Shown here piece after piece: positions 25,962 to 35,143 of a stretch of DNA of 64,000 nt (positions are counted from its first letter, which is position 1; every line of letters begins with the position of its first letter). This stretch comes from Nodularia sphaerocarpa UHCC 0038. GTDB lineage: Bacteria; Cyanobacteriota; Cyanobacteriia; Cyanobacteriales; Nostocaceae. The position numbers were made by a program, and so were the translations under genes. The notes beneath the pieces are model-generated. The model was not told where the DNA came from and did not search any database. It saw only the letters and a program-made list of their open reading frames with translations. The stretch is from the NCBI RefSeq assembly GCF_022376295.1, contig NZ_CP060140.1, forward strand, positions 4,158,356-4,222,355. Direction: 5' to 3'.

Positions 25962-27515
25962 GTGGATGTTACCGAATTAGTCAAGGTTTCAATTATTCTC
26001 CTGTTGGTTGCTACATCTGTGGCGCTGCTATCTCGGCGGCTAAAAGTGCCTTATGTCGCAGGTTTAGTGCTGGCGGGATTGGCAATTACGGAATTGCTAC
26101 CACGCCGCATTGGTTTAAATGATTCTCTCATATTAAATTTGTGTTTACCAATTCTAGTATTTGAGGCTGCTATTAATACTGATATCAGTCGCCTGCGTAG
26201 CACGGTTAAACCTATTGCTTTATTAGCGGGGCCGGGAGTTGTGATTTCTTCTGGGGTGACAGCAATACTTTTAAAATGGGGACTGGGAATCGATTGGATA
26301 CAAGCGCTGTTAGCTGGGGTGATTTTAGCAATCACTGATACTGTTTCCATGATTGCTGTGTTCAAGGAAGTACCTGTTCCTTCGCGACTTTCTACCATTG
26401 TGGAGGGAGAAAGTTTATTTAACGATGGTGTGGCGCTGGTTTTATTTAGCTTAATTCTACAATTTAATGCGTCTGGTTCACTCACAATCCTGGATGGATT
26501 CCAAGAATTTTTGGTGGTAATTGTGGGCGGTACTTTGGTGGGCTTAATTCTGGGCTATTTGAGTACGGGTTTGTTTGTGCGCTCAGATGAGCCGCTTAGT
26601 AGTATTCTACTGACAATGGCTGTAGCTTTGGGAGCTTTTCAAGCTGGGCAATTGCTGGGTGTATCCGGTGTGGTAGCAGTGGTGGTGGCTGGCTTAATTG
26701 TGGGTACAAAAGGTATTGGGGGTAATGTTTCGGCTTCTACTCGCTTGACATTACTAACTTTCTGGGAATCTCTGGGTTTTGGTGTCAATAGTTTGATTTT
26801 TTTGTTGATTGGTTTAGAAGTTAATCTGACAACTCTTTGGTCTACTTTACCTGCGGTGTTGTTAGCAATTCTGGCGTACCAAATCGGACGAATGGTTTCT
26901 GTGTATCCACTGTTAGCAATGGTGGGTTGGTTCGACCGGATTATTCCGTGGCGTTGGCGACACGTTTTGTTTCTCGGTAATATTAAGGGTTCGCTGTCGA
27001 TGGTGTTGGCTTTAAGTTTACCCATTGGACTGGTAGGGCGAGAAAAAATTATTGCGATTGTATTTGGTACAGTTTTGCTTTCTCTGGTGGGACAGGGTGT
27101 GAGTTTACCTTGGTTAGTCAAACGTTTAAATCTATCTCACTTTTCTGCATCTCGCCACCGAGTGGAAGAAATGCAAGCGCAATTAATTACTGGTAAGGCG
27201 GCACAGGATGAATTAGATAGTCTGTTGAAATCGGGAATATTACCAAAATCTATCTATGAAGAGATGCGTTCAGCTTATCAGGTGCGAATTGCTGGGGCTG
27301 AAAAGGTGCTACGAGAATTTTATAATCGTCGCCCAGAGGAGTTTGGCACGAAAAGAGGCGATCGCAGTAAACTTGATGCCATCCGCCGCCGTTTACTGTT
27401 AGCGGAAAAAGGCGCGCTGACTGAAGCTATGCGTAAGCGTATTCTCTCAGAAGAAATTGTAGGCGATCGCATCAAAATTATCGATCAGCAATTACTACAA
27501 TTAGAAGATGATTAA
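25962..27515 (+). CDS. Second Na+/H+ antiporter, CPA1 family
   Basis: 517 residues, GTG start. Membrane spans fill the first 400 residues, with AGVILAITDTVSMIAVF (TD pair) and VEGESLFNDGVALVLF as the ion-binding helices. The soluble tail has EEMQAQLITGKAAQDELDSLL and ends in a charged helix. It differs clearly from the divergent neighbour, so they are not a recent duplication. Two antiporters back to back suggest a role in salt or pH balance. The start is the GTG at 25962; no strong ribosome-binding site is seen. Confidence 0.88.
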   Translation: MDVTELVKVSIILLLVATSVALLSRRLKVPYVAGLVLAGLAITELLPRRIGLNDSLILNLCLPILVFEAAINTDISRLRSTVKPIALLAGPGVVISSGVTAILLKWGLGIDWIQALLAGVILAITDTVSMIAVFKEVPVPSRLSTIVEGESLFNDGVALVLFSLILQFNASGSLTILDGFQEFLVVIVGGTLVGLILGYLSTGLFVRSDEPLSSILLTMAVALGAFQAGQLLGVSGVVAVVVAGLIVGTKGIGGNVSASTRLTLLTFWESLGFGVNSLIFLLIGLEVNLTTLWSTLPAVLLAILAYQIGRMVSVYPLLAMVGWFDRIIPWRWRHVLFLGNIKGSLSMVLALSLPIGLVGREKIIAIVFGTVLLSLVGQGVSLPWLVKRLNLSHFSASRHRVEEMQAQLITGKAAQDELDSLLKSGILPKSIYEEMRSAYQVRIAGAEKVLREFYNRRPEEFGTKRGDRSKLDAIRRRLLLAEKGALTEAMRKRILSEEIVGDRIKIIDQQLLQLEDD

Positions 27516-27656
27516 GGCAACATCAGGAAATAAATTATCCCCAATTGTGGGAGAGGGCATACTTCGACAAGCTCAGTACAAGTCCTGCCCGTCCTTGATC
27601 ATAAGCATCATAAGCGGGCAAGATGCCCGCTCCACAAGAGTTTTTGGTAAATTGAA

Positions 27657-28334
27657 TTATTTACAACCTTCAATAAAATCAATCACTTGGTGTAAAAATC
27701 CCGGTTTAGTCACAATTAACACTGTGGAATTAGGCTCAACCACCGTACTACCATTAGGAATAATTAAATCGGTATGAGGATGGGATTGATAACCAATAAT
27801 TAAAGAACCACTAGGAAAATTAGGATTTTGAGCAATTTCCGCCACACTCCGACCGACAACATAACAATTGTTAGGAATGAGCATTTTCAGAACTTCGATT
27901 TGCCCCTGTTCAAAATGCATCATTGATTCTACTTCTGGATACTCAATGGCATTCACCATTGTAGAAACTGCTAATTCCACAGTGCTGATAATATGATTTG
28001 CTCCAGCTATACGCAGAGGTTCAGTAAAATCACGGTGGCGCATCCGCGATAAAATATGAGTAACGCCGTAGTGTTTCGCAAGAGTTACCATTGCTAAGTT
28101 CAAAGCATCACTTCTGAGGACAGCTGCTAGGGCATCAGCTTTGCGAATCCCGGCTTCTAATAAGGTTTCTGTACTGACAGCGCTGCCTTCAAAAGCCATG
28201 ACTCCCACTTGTTCACGAGCATAGCGGCAAGCGTTAGGATCTTTGTCAATTATGGCAATAGTATGCCCCAATTCTACTAGTTTTTGCGCCAAATTTAGCC
28301 CCACTAAACCGGCTCCACCTATGAGGACATACAT
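27657..28334 (-). CDS. TrkA-type K+ transport regulator (RCK_N + RCK_C)
   Basis: 225 residues, the length of a single TrkA unit. The Rossmann domain begins MYVLIGGAGLVGLNLAQKL with the GxGxxG-type loop and IIDKDPNAC. The RCK_C domain covers about residues 135-220 (VVGRSVAEI, GSTVVEPNSTVLIV). In the family it binds NAD(H) or ATP and gates a potassium channel or transporter. No membrane partner is encoded beside it, though the convergent antiporter gene ends 140 bases away. The partner is therefore unknown. Confidence 0.88.
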   Translation of the reverse strand: MYVLIGGAGLVGLNLAQKLVELGHTIAIIDKDPNACRYAREQVGVMAFEGSAVSTETLLEAGIRKADALAAVLRSDALNLAMVTLAKHYGVTHILSRMRHRDFTEPLRIAGANHIISTVELAVSTMVNAIEYPEVESMMHFEQGQIEVLKMLIPNNCYVVGRSVAEIAQNPNFPSGSLIIGYQSHPHTDLIIPNGSTVVEPNSTVLIVTKPGFLHQVIDFIEGCK

Positions 28335-28381
28335 GGCAATTCTGCTTTAATAGACTTTTTCAATATAGCAAATTCCCCTCT

Positions 28382-28419
28382 GGTCATTGGTCATTGGTCA
28401 TTGGTCATTGGTCATTGGG
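28382..28419. repeat. Heptanucleotide tandem repeat (TCATTGG)n
   Basis: Five units of TCATTGG between the TrkA gene and the next gene. The same heptad recurs in a long array at 55491-55609. Confidence 0.95.
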
Positions 28420-28456
28420 AAGAGTATACTTTTTTGAATTTTGAATTTCTTTCTCC

Positions 28457-31400
28457 CTACTCCCGATTTTCCACATATTCTTTGATAAACTCCTGAACTT
28501 GAGCGACTACGAGGGGGTGTGTGTCTTGTTGGAGTTTGGGTAAAAGTTCTAGAAGGATGCGGTGTGAGGCGACACTGAGATAAGCGATCGCCGCTTCTCT
28601 GACAAAGCCTGTAGGATGGCGTAAAGCCACTAAAATTTCCGCAATGTTCAAACGAATGCGGCTAACTTGAGCAAAGTGAAAACAGCAAGCTAAACACCAA
28701 TCAGAAAGCAAGTGACTCAGGGTCAGCATCCGGCTGAGGCGATCGCTGACTGACATTTGTTCATATTTTCCTAACCCAGCTTCAATTAAACAATGGAGTT
28801 TTTCTTGGGGCGATCGCCGATCTAAAATATTCAACAAGATCGCTTTGGTCGGCAAATTAATCGTATGATCTAAAATTTCTAAACCCTGTGCTACATTTGC
28901 CCTAGATTCGGATTTGAGATTGAATGCAGCTGCTTGCATCTTTTCTGGAGAGTAAAGTAATCTCAGCAGTAGCAGCAATCGCTCCTTCACATCCATTTCT
29001 AACTCGGACAGTGCGCGTTGCAATAAGCTACCAATCACTAAAATTCTGCCTATTTGAGAATTTTCCAGAATTGGTGGTTGTTCAAAATCTAGATAGGCGG
29101 CGTAAATTTCCGCTAAAAACTTTAATTCCTGGTCAATTAAACCTTCGACCTGACTGTGATGAAAGGTATCTATACTAGTGATTTCTGGTTGTTTATTGAT
29201 TTTCACTAAACTGCGGAGAATGTAATATCTGGTAGCGCCCCAAGATATTTCTAAATGCAGCCATAAGCTTTCCATTGCTTCGAGAGTGGAAATTTGAGCA
29301 ATAGTCCGCCAAGCATACATCCGCACTACTTCTGGTTTATAAGTATTGGTAGCCAGATCCAACAGGATTTCTAGAGATTCATTTTCGAGTTTAATCAAAG
29401 CACGCATGGCGGTACTGCGGGTTGATTTATAGTAAAGCGCCCCGATTAAAGCTGAATAATAGTCCTCTAAACGAGTTGCAGCAATCATTTCCAAAACTGC
29501 ACAGCGTACCCGTAAAGATTCATCTTCCAACAACTTGGGGATATAAATCCGCAACGCCTGTAAATATACAGCTTCTCTGAGCGCTCTCACCCCATTGACT
29601 CGTTCTCGTTCTTGTTTATGAGTCAGCATTCGGCGCATAGTTTTGGTAGCGGCGATTTTTTGCAGAGGTGTTCCCTGACGCAAAATCAAAGCGGCGGCGG
29701 TGGCGCGAATCAGTGAATGATGTCGCGGTTGTAGGTACTCTTCTAATAAAGTGAGATTCGGGTTAGTTTCAGCTAGCCAAACGTAACGCAGCGCTAGGGC
29801 AAAAACTTCAGGATCAACTGTTCCTAGGGGCTGTCGTAACAAAGAGCGCACTTCCAGGGCATAAATAGCATTGATATCTCCCATCAGCATTACTTCCAAA
29901 CTTTGACGCTGCAAATCTGGGGTTAAGTTGGTGAGTAAGGGTGCTAAAACTTGCCCTGCACCTTGGGGATCCATCTGTGCCAATAGTTCAATGCAAGAGC
30001 TTTTATCAGCCGTGTTACCTGTTTCTCCTAAAGCTTTGACTAAGCCCTGTTTGAAGAAGCGCAGACCAACATTTGCGGCACTTAATTCTCCCCGTTCTGC
30101 ACTCAAAACTAACAAGTCAACATAACGCGCTCGTAATACCCAGACTACTTTTAGACAAGCAGCCGCGATGATTACGGTTTCTCCTACCAATACCCACTTT
30201 TGCAGTTCTAGGGAGATGATAAATTGATTGCTGAAAAATAATGTCAGAAGAATAATTATACCTGCCAAACCTGTGGCGATCGCCTCGGCTGTTCCTCCTG
30301 ATAATGTCTGCGTGCGGCTGCGAATGCGTTCGGGTATCGGTTGGTAGAGAACGGGGCCGCTACTGACAACAAAGGTGTAGCGTAACAGTTCATCAGAGAA
30401 CTTCAACCCGACTAATCCCCAAAAGAAACCTTGGGCTTGCAATGCTGGGACTAAATTCAGTAAGGCGATCGCACCTGGTAAGATAAAGCCCACAGCAATG
30501 GGTAATAGTGCCGCCGTTAAAAATACCCCAAAGCGTTCAGTAACTCGGCTAGAAATAAACCACTGAGTGATTAACTCACACAGACCCACAATGCCACCAA
30601 ACAGACCTAAAAAGCTAGCCAGTTCCAGGCTGTTTAAAGTTACATTCAGTTCCCGCAGGTATTGAAAATCTACTAATAAGCCAATGATTTGCAACAGACC
30701 CACAAAAGCGAACAACTGCAATGTATAGCGCTTTAATGGAGCTTCCAGGCGGCGATGTCGGTTAGCTTGTTCATCGGAAATTACCCGTTGGGGAGCATCA
30801 GGAAAAGCTTTGCGATACTTATGACTTAAATAAAATAATATACCTGTTCCGCAGATAATTACAGTACAGGCGATCAGAATCACTTGCTCTAGCTTGATGA
30901 ATTGCACCATCCAAGGCAAACTAAAGCCACTGATGACATCCGCCACTAACATCCCACTGCTGACTAAGGGATAGGTACGTTTAATTTCGCGGATATTAAA
31001 TAATTGGTTAGCAACAATAGAGGTATTGAGATCGTTGATTACATAAAGTGCATCTACCCACAGCCGCAGCAGAAACACTAGGGCCACTGTCACGAATGAA
31101 ATATGTATTCCTCCCCGCAAGGAGACTATAAAGATTAATGGCAACACCATGCAAGGTGCGATCGCCACAATCACCCAACGCAACGGGAAGATTTTTTGCA
31201 GCCAAGAATAAACCACAACCAGTGCCATACTCATGAAAGCACTGGCAATATACATCCAAGGCAGAGGACCCGCCCCATATTCATCCAAAAATAGTGCCAC
31301 TGTACTGTCTTCTGCCCAGCGCAAACCCACTGATACAGTCGTGTAAAAAGCAAACATCATCCAAGTGCGTTCGCCTTCTTCCGGTCGAAGATTCAACCAC

Positions 31401-31459
31401 TGTAACAGTTTTGCTAGAGCGCCTTTATTTGCAGCCAACCAGTTATTTTTGAGTTTCAT
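28457..31459 (-). CDS. NTT/MFS-like membrane protein with C-terminal HEAT repeats
   Basis: About 1000 residues from the ATG at 31459; upstream codons to 31567 belong to a TTG-opened frame that runs into a mobile element. The first 430 residues have 10-12 membrane spans and resemble nucleotide (ATP/ADP) translocases of the NTT type, as in WAEDSTVALFLDEYGAG and REIKRTYPLVSSGMLVADV. The remaining 560 residues are helical repeats of HEAT type (EDESLRVRCAVLEMIAATRL, ALIKLENESLEILLDLATN). This fusion is known in cyanobacteria as a hypothetical. A transport role is likely but the cargo is unknown. Confidence 0.7.
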   Translation of the reverse strand: MKLKNNWLAANKGALAKLLQWLNLRPEEGERTWMMFAFYTTVSVGLRWAEDSTVALFLDEYGAGPLPWMYIASAFMSMALVVVYSWLQKIFPLRWVIVAIAPCMVLPLIFIVSLRGGIHISFVTVALVFLLRLWVDALYVINDLNTSIVANQLFNIREIKRTYPLVSSGMLVADVISGFSLPWMVQFIKLEQVILIACTVIICGTGILFYLSHKYRKAFPDAPQRVISDEQANRHRRLEAPLKRYTLQLFAFVGLLQIIGLLVDFQYLRELNVTLNSLELASFLGLFGGIVGLCELITQWFISSRVTERFGVFLTAALLPIAVGFILPGAIALLNLVPALQAQGFFWGLVGLKFSDELLRYTFVVSSGPVLYQPIPERIRSRTQTLSGGTAEAIATGLAGIIILLTLFFSNQFIISLELQKWVLVGETVIIAAACLKVVWVLRARYVDLLVLSAERGELSAANVGLRFFKQGLVKALGETGNTADKSSCIELLAQMDPQGAGQVLAPLLTNLTPDLQRQSLEVMLMGDINAIYALEVRSLLRQPLGTVDPEVFALALRYVWLAETNPNLTLLEEYLQPRHHSLIRATAAALILRQGTPLQKIAATKTMRRMLTHKQERERVNGVRALREAVYLQALRIYIPKLLEDESLRVRCAVLEMIAATRLEDYYSALIGALYYKSTRSTAMRALIKLENESLEILLDLATNTYKPEVVRMYAWRTIAQISTLEAMESLWLHLEISWGATRYYILRSLVKINKQPEITSIDTFHHSQVEGLIDQELKFLAEIYAAYLDFEQPPILENSQIGRILVIGSLLQRALSELEMDVKERLLLLLRLLYSPEKMQAAAFNLKSESRANVAQGLEILDHTINLPTKAILLNILDRRSPQEKLHCLIEAGLGKYEQMSVSDRLSRMLTLSHLLSDWCLACCFHFAQVSRIRLNIAEILVALRHPTGFVREAAIAYLSVASHRILLELLPKLQQDTHPLVVAQVQEFIKEYVENRE

Positions 31460-31545
31460 GCACTGCAACACTAAATTAGATCGAGAATTAGAAGTATGAA
31501 CAGGATTTGTGATGATATCAAAACCCCTGTAGAGAAATTCTATGG

Positions 31546-31683
31546 GGCGTTGCTGATTTGAAGTCAAAACCCCTGTAGAGACGTTCCATGGAACGTCTCT
31601 ACATTTAAATTCATACTTGGTTTGAGCAACGCCTTCTATAGAAAGTCTCTACATTTAAATTCATACGTGGTTTGAGCAACGCC
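31546..31683. mobile_element. MITE-like element, family D, with a duplicated right end
   Basis: Ends are GGCGTTGCTGATTTGAAG on the left and GGTTTGAGCAACGCC on the right. The right end is present twice (to 31633 and to 31683), each preceded by TCTCTACATTTAAATTCATAC. The centre holds the palindrome GAGACGTTCCATGGAACGTC. A relative lies at 58222-58353. Confidence 0.65.
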
Positions 31684-31983
31684 GACTTTTTACCACCAGT
31701 ATTTACACCCCCACTGAAACACCAGCTACCTGTAGACAAAGGTATCTTAGACCATTGACTTGCTGATCACAAAGAAAACAAAGTTTTATTTCCCCTCATC
31801 CTCCCGATCTTCCTCATCCTCCTCATACTTACTTCCCATAAACGGCAAAAATCCTGAGCAACTGAGTATTATCTTTCCCACTCAGCTCTCAGGACTATCA
31901 GTTTTCCGAAAATTTCACCGACTTGGGGTCGATTTCAAATTCTCTGTTATGAATTATACTGGATATCTGGAAAAATTGGCGAA

Positions 31984-32517
31984 TTATTTTTTGGGCGAAA
32001 TTAGCATCATCATATTTCTGCCTTCTTTTTTGGGTGCTTGCTGGAGTTCACCAAGGGGTTCCAAATCCTTAGCCATGCGCTTAAGCAAATGCTCTGCTAA
32101 GTCACTGTGTTGGATCTCTCGACCCCGGAACATTACAGTCGCCTTCACTTTATCACCATCTTTGAGGAAGCGCTCGGCTTGCTTAACACGCACATTGTAA
32201 TCGTGTTCTTCGATTTTATAGCGCATCTTCACTTCTTTAACATCAGCTGTGTGCTGCTTTTTCCTAGCTTCCCGTGCCTTCTTCTCCTGCTCAAACTTAT
32301 ACTTCCCGTAATCCATGATCCGACAAACCGGTGGGTCGGCTTTGTCACTTAGCAATACTAGGTCTAGCTCTTTCTCGTCAGCTAGTTGTAATGCTTCTTG
32401 TGGAGGCATAATTCCTAATTGCGCGCCATCATTATCAATGACTCGAATCTTGGGAAAGCGGATGCGCTCGTTGATTTGGGGCAGATCGCGAGTTCGTTTT
32501 TTCTCAATCACAGGCAT
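31984..32517 (-). CDS. infC: Translation initiation factor IF-3
   Basis: 177 residues. The N-domain begins with PQINERIRFPKIRVIDNDGAQLGIM and the linker leads to the C-domain with KEVKMRYKIEEHDYNVRVKQAERFL and VMFRGREIQH, the family's signature segments. It binds the 30S subunit and keeps it free of 50S during initiation. In many bacteria infC precedes rpmI and rplT; here neither follows, and the region downstream leads to a mobile-element cluster. The ATG at 32517 is conventional. Confidence 0.95.
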   Translation of the reverse strand: MPVIEKKRTRDLPQINERIRFPKIRVIDNDGAQLGIMPPQEALQLADEKELDLVLLSDKADPPVCRIMDYGKYKFEQEKKAREARKKQHTADVKEVKMRYKIEEHDYNVRVKQAERFLKDGDKVKATVMFRGREIQHSDLAEHLLKRMAKDLEPLGELQQAPKKEGRNMMMLISPKK

Positions 32518-32813
32518 TATGATTATGGAAGCTCTTTAGTAGTTAAGACGTGGATTGGACTTGGTTGGCTTGGTCTTCTTTGGGATGCCTCAGAAGTACA
32601 AGACTGAATTTAACTAAGGACTTAAGCTTGAGTCTGTTTTTCTAGGATAACTAATTCATTAACTAGTCGTCACCGTATTTTTTATTCTAATCACTCTGCC
32701 GGAATTTCTCTGCGATCGTTTATGTAAATTTCATTACAAAAATAATATTAACTTTTATGACAATTTCTGCTAATATACTATATATATGCTATAAAGTCTC
32801 CTTTTTCCTCTGT
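32518..32813. other. Intergenic region upstream of infC
   Basis: About 300 bp. Nothing gene-like. A TATA-rich tract (TATATATATGC) lies at about 32780. Repeat copies begin right after it. Confidence 0.4.
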
Positions 32814-33233
32814 CGGTGTAGACACAAGTCTTCTGACCCCCTCTAACTCCACCAGCGAGAGAACTAGCTAATTTTGCCGAACCTACCTCCGGTGTAGACA
32901 CAAGTCTTCTGACCCCCTCTAACTCCCCCTTGTAAAGGGCTACGGTGTAGACACAAGTCTTCTGACCCCCTCTAACTCCCCCTTGTAAAGGGCTACGGTG
33001 TAGACACAAGTCTTCTCACCCCCTCTACCTTCAAAATCACCAAAGGAAAATATGCTACTCGGCTACGGTGTAGACACAAGTCTTCTCACCCCCTCTAACT
33101 CCCCCTTGTAAAGGGGGAGAACCGGATTTTCCCCCCTTTCCCTACGCCGAAGGCGCATCCCCGAAGGGGTTTAGGGGGGATTAAGGGGGGTAAATTCAGC
33201 GTCTGTGATTGCCAAGATGTGTGTACACCGTAG
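32814..33233. mobile_element. Cluster of family E palindromic elements, left flank of the CRISPR block
   Basis: Five copies of the tract CGGTGTAGACACAAGTCTTC followed by a C-rich run begin near 32814, 32889, 32943, 32995 and 33066. The first four are partial. The last (33063-33233) is complete: left end CTACGGTGTAGACACAAGTC, C/G-rich arms CCCCCTTGTAAAGGGGG, right end CAAGATGTGTGTACACCGTAG. A matching element in the opposite orientation is at 36396-36540, beyond the array. A short frame within these repeats is not a gene. Confidence 0.75.
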
Positions 33234-33318
33234 CCCTACCCTTGTGTATTTCACTCAGATGAAATATGCTCTAGGTTTTATGATCAATATTCATTAAGTA
33301 GAATCAAAAAAATAACAG

Positions 33319-33597
33319 TTAAATAATAGTTGAACCAGGAAGTTGAGTTACTGGTGGTTCTCCCCAGGTTTCAATTTGTTTAAATGTATGTTGGCTTAAA
33401 GGGTAAAACCGCAAACTATCTTCGCCAAAATTTATATGTCTCCGCAGTCTTTTTTTCAATTCCTGATATTGATTTTGATTGAGCAGACACTCAAATACTG
33501 AATATTGGACTCGTTGACCATATCCTTCTAATAAGTCTGAGATTTTTTTGCGTTTTTTATCATCAGGGATATCATATACTATAATATAAAATAGCAT
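33319..33597 (-). CDS. cas2: CRISPR-associated endoribonuclease Cas2
   Basis: 92 residues, the normal length. It opens with LFYIIVYDIPDDKKRKKI, which holds the catalytic Asp of the ferredoxin-like fold, followed by GQRVQYSVFECLL. With Cas1 it forms the spacer-integration complex. Its ATG at 33597 directly abuts the stop codon of cas1, so translation is coupled. The ending GSTII is ordinary. Ferritin-like contexts or toxin (VapD-type) alternatives are excluded by the cas1 neighbour. Confidence 0.96.
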   Translation of the reverse strand: MLFYIIVYDIPDDKKRKKISDLLEGYGQRVQYSVFECLLNQNQYQELKKRLRRHINFGEDSLRFYPLSQHTFKQIETWGEPPVTQLPGSTII

Positions 33598-34590
33598 TTA
33601 CCGAATTTGATAAGGCTGATATAATTGACTTGGATGATAAACGAAATTTTTAAAGCTTTTAATTTGCTGGGTGATTAAATCCCACCTTGGTTGTTTTTCA
33701 CCTTGGGCATTCTGCACTTCTTCTTCTAAGCGCTGTAAGAAATATTTAATATATTTGGGACGACCATAATTATTTAAATAACAACCGCTATCATGATATT
33801 CAAAATCTTCAGCAATTTTCATGATTTTGCTATTGACTAACCACAATACCAAAGAATCAATCATCGGGGCGCGAAATTCTTCTATTAAATCAGAAGCTAG
33901 CGCCGCATGGCGTTGGGTTCCTTGATGCAGACAAGCATAATATGGATCTAGTCCCTGGAGTTCAATGATTGTCAACAAATGATTCCATAAAATTTGGTAT
34001 CCAAAACTTAACATGGCGTTAACTGGATTCCCAGGAGGGCGACGACTGCGGGCTAAAAAGACAAAATCAGGATTGTTTAAACATTCACCAAAGGCGGAAA
34101 AGTATTGGGCGGCTCCAGCACCTTCTAATCCCATTAGTCGCTCGATTGTTTCGGCTTCTGCGGCTTTTTGGCGGAGAACTTCTAAACTTTTAATCGCCAT
34201 TTCCGCAGTGCTGGAAGGGTTACGCCGTTGCTGTCTTTGTAAAAATGTGCGGCTATTTTTGAGTTTACCTTGGACTATGTTTCTGGCTACTAATAAGTTG
34301 TCAATATCTGTGAGTTGTTGCTGATAGCGAGACAGTTGACGGTAGCCTCTGGCTATGGGAATCAGTCTACCATAACAGTGTCCCATGCGGGATAGGTAAG
34401 CTATGGGAATATCTCGCCACAAACAAGTGCGAATTGCTTGGGTGGTGATTTGCGATTTACCAAATACTAATATTTGTTCTAGGTGTGGTAGTTGGACTTC
34501 GCCATGAATTGTTTCTCCTTGTTTGATTATTAAGGTTTCGCCTTTGAGGGTGATGTAACAACCTTGTCGAGATACATATAATGTCCGCAT
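33598..34590 (-). CDS. cas1: CRISPR-associated integrase Cas1
   Basis: 330 residues. The N-terminal beta domain begins with LYVSRQGCYITLKGETLIIK. The helical domain carries the metal-binding residues: Glu in MGLEGAGAAQYF, His in CLHQGTQRHAALASDL and Glu in LIEEFRAPMIDSLV. It inserts new spacers at the leader end of the array. It is the middle gene of a three-gene operon (small membrane protein, cas1, cas2) that diverges from the array. The sequence resembles the Cas1 group of types I-D and III in cyanobacteria, though subtype cannot be fixed by eye. No cas4 or reverse transcriptase is present. Confidence 0.96.
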   Translation of the reverse strand: MRTLYVSRQGCYITLKGETLIIKQGETIHGEVQLPHLEQILVFGKSQITTQAIRTCLWRDIPIAYLSRMGHCYGRLIPIARGYRQLSRYQQQLTDIDNLLVARNIVQGKLKNSRTFLQRQQRRNPSSTAEMAIKSLEVLRQKAAEAETIERLMGLEGAGAAQYFSAFGECLNNPDFVFLARSRRPPGNPVNAMLSFGYQILWNHLLTIIELQGLDPYYACLHQGTQRHAALASDLIEEFRAPMIDSLVLWLVNSKIMKIAEDFEYHDSGCYLNNYGRPKYIKYFLQRLEEEVQNAQGEKQPRWDLITQQIKSFKNFVYHPSQLYQPYQIR

Positions 34591-34600
34591 AAATTTGAAT

Positions 34601-34867
34601 TTATTTATATTCGGTTTGTTTGGTGATTTGTGTTTGTTGGGAAATGATTTCGGCGACTAATGTTTTGATTTGAGTTGGTTGTAAAAACTTGACTACGGTA
34701 TCACCTGCGGTGGCGTTGACAAAACTGGCAATAGTTACAAGAATTGTATTTATAATCACGGCGGCTAATCCTAAAGGTGCAATTAATAAGAGGATGAGTG
34801 TGATTGCACCGTTGACTATGGCTACTCCTAAGTTACGAACTAATGCAGCACGAGTAGTAATATACAT
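34601..34867 (-). CDS. Small two-helix membrane protein in the cas1-cas2 operon
   Basis: 88 residues, ending ten bases before the cas1 start. Two membrane spans (VAIVNGAITLILLLIAPLGL and VIINTILVTIASFVNATAG) are followed by a polar tail (TLVAEIISQQTQITKQTEYK). I do not recognise a family. Co-direction and tight spacing with cas1 argue for a role linked to adaptation or to membrane localisation of the system. The start ATG at 34867 has only a weak upstream purine tract. It could be a CRISPR-linked ancillary protein; nothing in the sequence shows its activity. Confidence 0.65.
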   Translation of the reverse strand: MYITTRAALVRNLGVAIVNGAITLILLLIAPLGLAAVIINTILVTIASFVNATAGDTVVKFLQPTQIKTLVAEIISQQTQITKQTEYK

Positions 34868-35143
34868 GGTGGTTTTTTATGGGTTGGTTATAAGTTTTAA
34901 GGTAAGGCTTGGTTTGAGTTTTGACTAGGGTTTTGGCGCGAATGACGAATTTAATTTTTTCTCGGCGGCGGGGTGGGGAAATCTCGCAAGTTCCTATTTT
35001 TTCGTTGACCCGGCCGATGTCTTTCTATGTCTAGGTTCTAGGCTTTGTTTGGGGTGGTTTTTTCTCTGCGGGTGGGTGCATTTTTCTCCCCCGTCGCAAA
35101 TTGCATCTGGACATTAGTCTCTGTCTTGGTTTACACTGTTGGG
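34868..35143 (+). promoter_or_regulatory. CRISPR leader region
   Basis: 276 bases between the divergent small-membrane-protein gene and the first repeat. G/T-rich rather than AT-rich, with long T runs. It is called leader because it adjoins the cas1 operon and because the degenerate repeat is at the other end of the array. It should contain both the array promoter and the divergent operon promoter. I could not fix their boxes. Confidence 0.65.

Noticed and set aside
27508..27777. 89-residue plus-strand frame
   Set aside because: Dispersed repeat sequence followed by the antisense of the TrkA gene.
31760..32200. 146-residue plus-strand frame with a serine run
   Set aside because: It is antisense to infC and its upstream spacer; no family resemblance.
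32770..33009. 79-residue minus-strand frame with repeated GGVRGGQKTCVYT
   Set aside because: It is the translation of the family E repeat copies and has no independent coding sign.
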